This document shows, one piece after another, positions 60,379 through 64,000 of a DNA stretch of 64,000 nucleotides. The DNA is from an uncultured Prevotella sp. (GTDB lineage Bacteria > Bacteroidota > Bacteroidia > Bacteroidales > Bacteroidaceae), in NCBI GenBank assembly GCA_946402275.1, contig CAMIVY010000005.1, positions 1 through 64,000 of the forward strand. Reading direction: 5' to 3'. Under the pieces are notes generated by a model. It made no database searches, was not told the DNA's origin, and saw only the letters and a list, made by a program, of their open reading frames with translations. How positions within the stretch are numbered: position 1 is the first letter of the stretch; every line of letters starts with the position of its first letter. The position numbers and the translations under genes were made by a program.

Positions 60379-61236
60379 ATGAAAAAAAATAGTATGATAA
60401 ATATCAAGATAATGAATGGTCGTATGTGGATGGTAGCCTTACTGTTCACTTTCCACTGTTCACTTTTCACTAGCAGTGCAGCTGCGCAGTGTGGCATTGA
60501 GAACACGGCGTTCAAGTCGGGCGAGTTTCTGGCATACGACCTGTATTTCAACTGGAAGTTCGTATGGGTGAAGGTAGGCACCGCTTCTATGTCCACCGTC
60601 AAGTCACGCTATCATGGTGAGCCGGCATACCGTAGCAGTCTTATCACGCGTGGTAATGACAAGCTGGACAATGTCTTTGTGATGCGCGACACCCTGCTCT
60701 GCTATACCGATATGGACATTGCTCCTCTCTATTTCCGAAAGGGAGCCCGCGAAGGCAGCCGTTACTATGTCGATGAGTTATGGTACAGCTATCCCAAGGG
60801 CAACTGTCACCTCAAGCAGCATGCCATAGCCAGCAGTGGAGAGCACTACTGGAAGGAGTCAGAGTATAAGGATTGTATCTACGACATGATGACTATCTAT
60901 CTGCGCGCCCGCAACTTCGACGCTTCCAAGCTCAAGGAGGGCGACAAGATACCCCTTCCCATTGCCGATGCCAGCAAAATATCCAATTCGTGGCTGAAGT
61001 TCGGTGGTGCTACTACCCTGAAGATGAAGAACTCCAACGACAAATACCGTTGTCTGGTATTCTCCTTCATAGAGCGTGAAAACGGTGAGAACCACGAGTT
61101 GATTCGATTCTACGTCACTGACGACAAGAACCACCTGCCAGTCCGCCTCGACATGTTCCTGTCGTTCGGTTCTGCGAAAGCCTACCTTACTGGTTTCAAG
61201 GGATTGCGCAACCCGATGGAGTCGAAGGTGGAATAA
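60379..61236 (+). CDS. DUF3108 family exported protein
   Basis: This 285-residue protein has a signal peptide (MWMVALLFTFHCSLFTSSAA, cut after AAAQ). The DUF3108 fold follows: FKSGEFLAYDLYFNWKFVWVKVGTASM, a central LSYSYPKGNCHL-like stretch, YDMMTIYLRARNFD and the end MFLSFGSAKAYLTGFKGLRNP. The signal-peptide core is encoded by ctgttcactttccactgttc-type repeats and is close to that of the PorZ-like protein (LFTIHCSLFIS). It follows the Big_5 lipoprotein by 20 bp, so the GH3 gene, the Big_5 gene and this one appear to be one operon. Confidence 0.87.
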   Translation: MKKNSMINIKIMNGRMWMVALLFTFHCSLFTSSAAAQCGIENTAFKSGEFLAYDLYFNWKFVWVKVGTASMSTVKSRYHGEPAYRSSLITRGNDKLDNVFVMRDTLLCYTDMDIAPLYFRKGAREGSRYYVDELWYSYPKGNCHLKQHAIASSGEHYWKESEYKDCIYDMMTIYLRARNFDASKLKEGDKIPLPIADASKISNSWLKFGGATTLKMKNSNDKYRCLVFSFIERENGENHELIRFYVTDDKNHLPVRLDMFLSFGSAKAYLTGFKGLRNPMESKVE

Positions 61237-61239
61237 ACG

Positions 61240-61905
61240 CTACCTATATATATAATAGGTGCCACCATCACTTTGGCAATATTTGCGAAGCAGGGTCTGG
61301 ATGTACTCGGCATTTTCGCGGACTCGTTGCTCATTACCGTCGTAGCCGTTAATGAGTACCAACAGATGAGTAGTGTCTATCGTCATCTTCGTGCGTTCGT
61401 TGTCGCTGGTGGGTGTTCCCACTCCACCTTGGGCATCACGATATACAGGCAGTCCATGAATATTAATCACCCCACGACCTATTCCCTCGTAAGGCTCACC
61501 TTCTTTACCGATGCCTAAGGTCAGCGTGTCGCCTACGAACTTGTCTGCATCAAAACCACCAATGCTATAACCAAATGCAATAGAGGCCAGATTCACCAAG
61601 TCAACCAATGTGTCGCGCTGGTACAGCTCTTTCCCTTGTAATATACGACGAATCAGTGCCTCAGATGCAGGGCGATACCTCGACGGATCCTTGCCGCACG
61701 CCTTATAGATGCGTCGTGTAGCCGCAATGCTCGTTATTTCCTTGAGCGATTCCGTAGTCAGTTCCTTGGAAAACCGTTTCCCCATTGCTTTTATCTCTTC
61801 CCACAACTCTTCGCAATAAGGCGAATTGACAACCTGTGCTTCTACGCAAGCACCAACAAACTCAGGACAAACCTGTTCTATCTCTTTGGAGACTATAACT
61901 TTCAT
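61240..61905 (-). CDS. B3/4 (tRNA-binding) domain protein
   Basis: This 221-residue protein matches the stand-alone B3/B4 domain, related to the editing domain of phenylalanyl-tRNA synthetase beta. It starts MKVIVSKEIEQVCPEFVGAC at ATG 61905, which overlaps the stop of the upstream gene (ATGA). Family text includes NLASIAFGYSIGGFDADKF, TLTLGIGKEGEPYEGIGRG and VLLINGYDGNEQ-like LLVLINGYDG. Such proteins may deacylate mischarged tRNA, but this is not established. It converges on the DUF3108 gene with 3 bp between stops; ACCTAT/ATAGGT at about 61243-61261 may act as a weak hairpin. Confidence 0.85.
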   Translation of the reverse strand: MKVIVSKEIEQVCPEFVGACVEAQVVNSPYCEELWEEIKAMGKRFSKELTTESLKEITSIAATRRIYKACGKDPSRYRPASEALIRRILQGKELYQRDTLVDLVNLASIAFGYSIGGFDADKFVGDTLTLGIGKEGEPYEGIGRGVINIHGLPVYRDAQGGVGTPTSDNERTKMTIDTTHLLVLINGYDGNEQRVRENAEYIQTLLRKYCQSDGGTYYIYR

Positions 61906-62573
61906 CTTACGGCACGGATGCAGCGACCACTGAAACGGTTGCTGGAGAGGTCGCCGTAGTGTACATTGACATCCTGGAAATTGAACTCCAGGCACCAAGC
62001 CTTGTTGACATTGGTAGTGTAGAGAGTCGATGACCAGTAGATGCCCTTGATACCGCGGAACTGGGTCTCTCCATAGAAGCGGCATCCCGTGATAGGCAAG
62101 AAGATGGAGTTGCCCGTCTTCTTTCCTGTAACCTTATAGCCGTTCACACCATCCCTCGAGGTCCATTCCCATTTGCATTTAGCCGGGTCCATCAGCTCCT
62201 CAAACTCTTCCACCGTAGGCATACGCCACTTACCGCCCCAATTGGCTTGGGCAGCATCGTCCACGGGAGCCAGCTGAGTCCTTCGGTCGGTAGTCGAGTA
62301 TTTAGTCAGGAACTGCGAATCGCCCTTGCTCCATGCATAGGTGTTCCATGAATAATAGTCCTTTGGTGCTGTCTCGCCCCATGCGAAGTACGTGCCATAG
62401 CCGGAAATCTTCGTAGCACCCACATTCATATTGGCCCACCTCACACTAAGTCCCAGGTCAACAGCCTCCACAATGTCTTCAGACCTCGAGTTGTCCTCGG
62501 TTGCCTTACTCTTTGCATAGCCAGCAGTTCCTAAGAACATAGCGGCCAGTGTTATGATTAAAATCTTTTTCAT
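61902..62573 (-). CDS. Exported FISUMP-like domain protein
   Basis: This 223-residue protein has a signal peptide (MKKILIITLAAMFLGTAGYA). The mature part matches the Fibrobacter-paralogous-type domain: VDLGLSVRWANMNVGATKISGYGTYFAWGE, GGKWRMPTVEEFEELMDP, IFLPITGCRFYGETQFRG, YWSSTLYTTNVNKAWCLEF, and the ending SSNRFSGRCIRAVR. The domain is abundant in secreted Bacteroidetes proteins; its role is unknown, with carbohydrate or surface binding suspected. Its stop overlaps the B3/4 gene start, an odd pairing of a secreted and a cytoplasmic protein. Confidence 0.85.
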   Translation of the reverse strand: MKKILIITLAAMFLGTAGYAKSKATEDNSRSEDIVEAVDLGLSVRWANMNVGATKISGYGTYFAWGETAPKDYYSWNTYAWSKGDSQFLTKYSTTDRRTQLAPVDDAAQANWGGKWRMPTVEEFEELMDPAKCKWEWTSRDGVNGYKVTGKKTGNSIFLPITGCRFYGETQFRGIKGIYWSSTLYTTNVNKAWCLEFNFQDVNVHYGDLSSNRFSGRCIRAVR

Positions 62574-62591
62574 AGTCCTGTTTTATGGCTG

Positions 62592-62599
62592 CAAAGATA
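62592..62599 (-). promoter_or_regulatory. Promoter -7 element of the FISUMP-like gene
   Basis: On the minus strand this reads TATCTTTG, followed by C, 18 bp before the ATG at 62573. Confidence 0.7.
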
Positions 62600-62756
62600 C
62601 GAATAAGTGAGGAAAGAACCAAGACTTTCTTGTGTTTTTTCGAACGTGAGCATCTTTGACCGAAGGTCAGAGATAGTGCAAATCGAGAACAGTGCACGAC
62701 AGCTGCAGGGTGCTCTCCATTTCCAGCACAGCCTCGTGGGGGGGCTTGTGCGGTTC

Positions 62757-62876
62757 ATCGTTAACTAGCTCACTTGCCACCCCCTTTGAGGTTTTTTAAT
62801 CGCTAACTACCTCGCAGGGGGTCCCCTTCAGGGTCGTTTTATCGCTAACTAGCTCGCAGGGGGTCCCCCCTGTCAC
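62757..62876 (+). repeat. Tandem repeat with a 42-bp period, nearly three copies
   Basis: Units start at 62757, 62799 and 62841 with ATCGCTAACTAGCTCGCAGG-like sequence, then CCCC and a T-rich end. The first copy is diverged and the third incomplete. It fills the middle of a 395-bp gene-free stretch (62574-62968) between divergent genes. Confidence 0.8.
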
Positions 62877-62932
62877 AATATGACACGGGGCTGATATTCG
62901 TGGTTATTGTTTGGATTTTCCTAAAATTATCG

Positions 62933-62940
62933 TATCTTTG
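62933..62940 (+). promoter_or_regulatory. Promoter -7 element of the lipase-like gene
   Basis: TATCTTTG, followed by C, 28 bp before the first ATG at 62969. Confidence 0.7.
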
Positions 62941-62968
62941 CACCGATAATTTGCTATATATTAATAAT

Positions 62969-64000
62969 ATGATGACGATGACAATGAAAAAGTGGATGAT
63001 TGCCGCCATCCTTATTTGTGGCATGACAACAGTGCTCACTTCATGCAGTGACAAAGAGAGCAATCCCGCAATGCCCAGCCAACAGGAAATGGAAGAGAGT
63101 CTGGTTGGCCTGTGGCATGAAGAGTTTGACTATCAGGACGTGACGGAGAAGGGGAAACCCTTCAACCGCGCCATGATAGTGGTGGAGGCCAAAGCCGACC
63201 ATACGGGCTACGTGGCCCTGGCCGTTTTTGACGACGAGTTCAACGAGCCGCTCGAGGTTTACGGTGGTCCGAAGGATGCGCCGTTCAAGTGGCAGGTGAC
63301 GAGCGAAGGGAAAATTCTGCTGACCGACCCAGATACGGGCTCCGCCCTGCTGGCGTCGCGCAGAAGCAGTGAGGGGAATCACAACAACTTCGTGGATATC
63401 GGTCAGATAGAGATGAACCGCACTGCGTCGGGTAATATCGCTTATAGCAATACCGCCCATGAGGGCTCGCTCACCAAGGCTACCGATCAGAGCGGTTTAA
63501 TTCAGGAATGGATGGCGAAATCTACGCTGCCGCGGCCCTGCATCACCGACAGCATCCCGGTGGAGATTTTCCCCGACTATATGAACTATGTGTTCAATTA
63601 CCCGTCGGTCGATCCCTTCGGCAATCCCTGCACGCTCAGCGGTACCATCACGGTGGATAAGTCACTGATAAAAGACGATAAGCCATACAATGGCATTCTG
63701 CTTTATAACCACTTCACCATCTACGCCACCACGCAGGCACCTTCGCGTGGAGCCGTCGAGTTCCCAACGGGAGCTGCTTTCACGAACTTCATCATCGTAG
63801 CGCCCGACTACTACGGATTCGGCATTACCGAGAAGGAGCCGCAGGCCTACTGCATCTCACGAGCCAACGGACGCGCCTCGCTCGATGCCTACCTCGCTGC
63901 CAAGCGGTTGATAGAAGACCTGAAGGTGAAGAAAGGTGACGACTTCGTTATCGCTGGCTATTCGGAGGGTGGACAGACCACGATGAGCGTTTTGCGCGAA
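62969..64000 (+). CDS. Lipase-like alpha/beta hydrolase lipoprotein, 3' end missing
   Basis: At least 344 residues are visible before the window ends. The start is one of ATG 62969, 62972, 62978 or 62984; MKKWMIAAILICGMTTVLTSC (from 62984) is the clearest signal peptide, with a lipobox Cys. Residues about 40-170 form a beta-rich N-terminal domain (LVGLWHEEFDYQDVTEKGKP). The hydrolase part follows, with LSGTITVDKSL, IIVAPDYYGFGITEKEP and the nucleophile elbow VIAGYSEGGQTT (Ser near residue 332 counted from 62969). This resembles secretory lipase/esterase families. The catalytic His and Asp lie beyond the window. Confidence 0.85.
   Translation, partial: MMTMTMKKWMIAAILICGMTTVLTSCSDKESNPAMPSQQEMEESLVGLWHEEFDYQDVTEKGKPFNRAMIVVEAKADHTGYVALAVFDDEFNEPLEVYGGPKDAPFKWQVTSEGKILLTDPDTGSALLASRRSSEGNHNNFVDIGQIEMNRTASGNIAYSNTAHEGSLTKATDQSGLIQEWMAKSTLPRPCITDSIPVEIFPDYMNYVFNYPSVDPFGNPCTLSGTITVDKSLIKDDKPYNGILLYNHFTIYATTQAPSRGAVEFPTGAAFTNFIIVAPDYYGFGITEKEPQAYCISRANGRASLDAYLAAKRLIEDLKVKKGDDFVIAGYSEGGQTTMSVLRE

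Overview
This window reads as chromosomal DNA of a Bacteroidales bacterium, most likely a Prevotella-like genus. The evidence is the many Bacteroidetes-type promoters (-7 element TAnnTTTG), the family content (DUF4254 next to a GT9 glycosyltransferase, a PorZ-like protein, YitT, long DeoC, ECF sigma/anti-sigma pairs, FISUMP-like and BspA-like secreted proteins) and C-terminal tails of the type 'NLAGQ..KSYKG..I.NGKK...K'. No rRNA, tRNA or CRISPR array was seen.

Layout. 1-2.4 kb: succinate dehydrogenase/fumarate reductase genes (sdhA truncated by the window edge, sdhC), minus strand. 2.6-11.99 kb: plus-strand housekeeping run: a Pif1-type helicase fused to a YraN-like nuclease domain, mnmG, apt, uvrC, dtd, three tiny membrane proteins, a MazG-like pyrophosphohydrolase and deoC. 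Two consensus ParB-binding parS sites flank apt. 12-17.3 kb: polyprenyl diphosphate synthase, polA, and an ECF-sigma operon. 17.4-22.4 kb: accessory island with a Fic protein, a YafQ-type toxin-antitoxin pair, a promoter-to-terminator noncoding transcription unit directly upstream of a DUF2971 gene, an AT-rich leucine-rich-repeat protein, REP-like repeats and gene fragments.

22.4-23.9 kb: a palindrome- and G-quadruplex-rich stretch, a TrmH-family methyltransferase, and an AT-rich intergenic region with a cluster of DnaA boxes that is my candidate for the chromosomal origin. The parS sites 16 kb away support this. 23.9-33.1 kb: nadA, a low-GC phosphoethanolamine-transferase-like gene, then a minus-strand leuS-yitT-rdgB-porZ operon. 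33.5-37.2 kb: two secreted proteins sharing a C-terminal tail (endonuclease I; chitobiase-type domain protein) and a RAYT-type transposase with an extra C-terminal domain. 37.3-52 kb: mutS, a TPR histidine kinase coupled to lgt, ychF, a GH31 glycosidase, rubredoxin/GT9/DUF4254, pdxB, and acpP-fabF-rnc. 52.3-64 kb: serpin lipoprotein, ECF sigma/anti-sigma pair, lipoproteins, a GH3-family enzyme with a Big_5 lipoprotein and a DUF3108 protein, a B3/4-domain protein with a FISUMP-like protein, and a truncated lipase-like lipoprotein.

The most unusual themes are: (1) short simple-sequence repeats that sit at gene junctions and have been absorbed into coding sequence, forming three signal-peptide cores, an insertion beside the KMSKS loop of LeuS, and the end of rdgB; (2) a palindrome absorbed in frame by the RAYT gene itself; (3) the ncRNA/DUF2971 unit, whose layout resembles a type III toxin-antitoxin locus; (4) the candidate oriC with nearby parS sites; (5) the helicase-YraN fusion; (6) promoters that place transcription starts at or within a few bases of the start codon.
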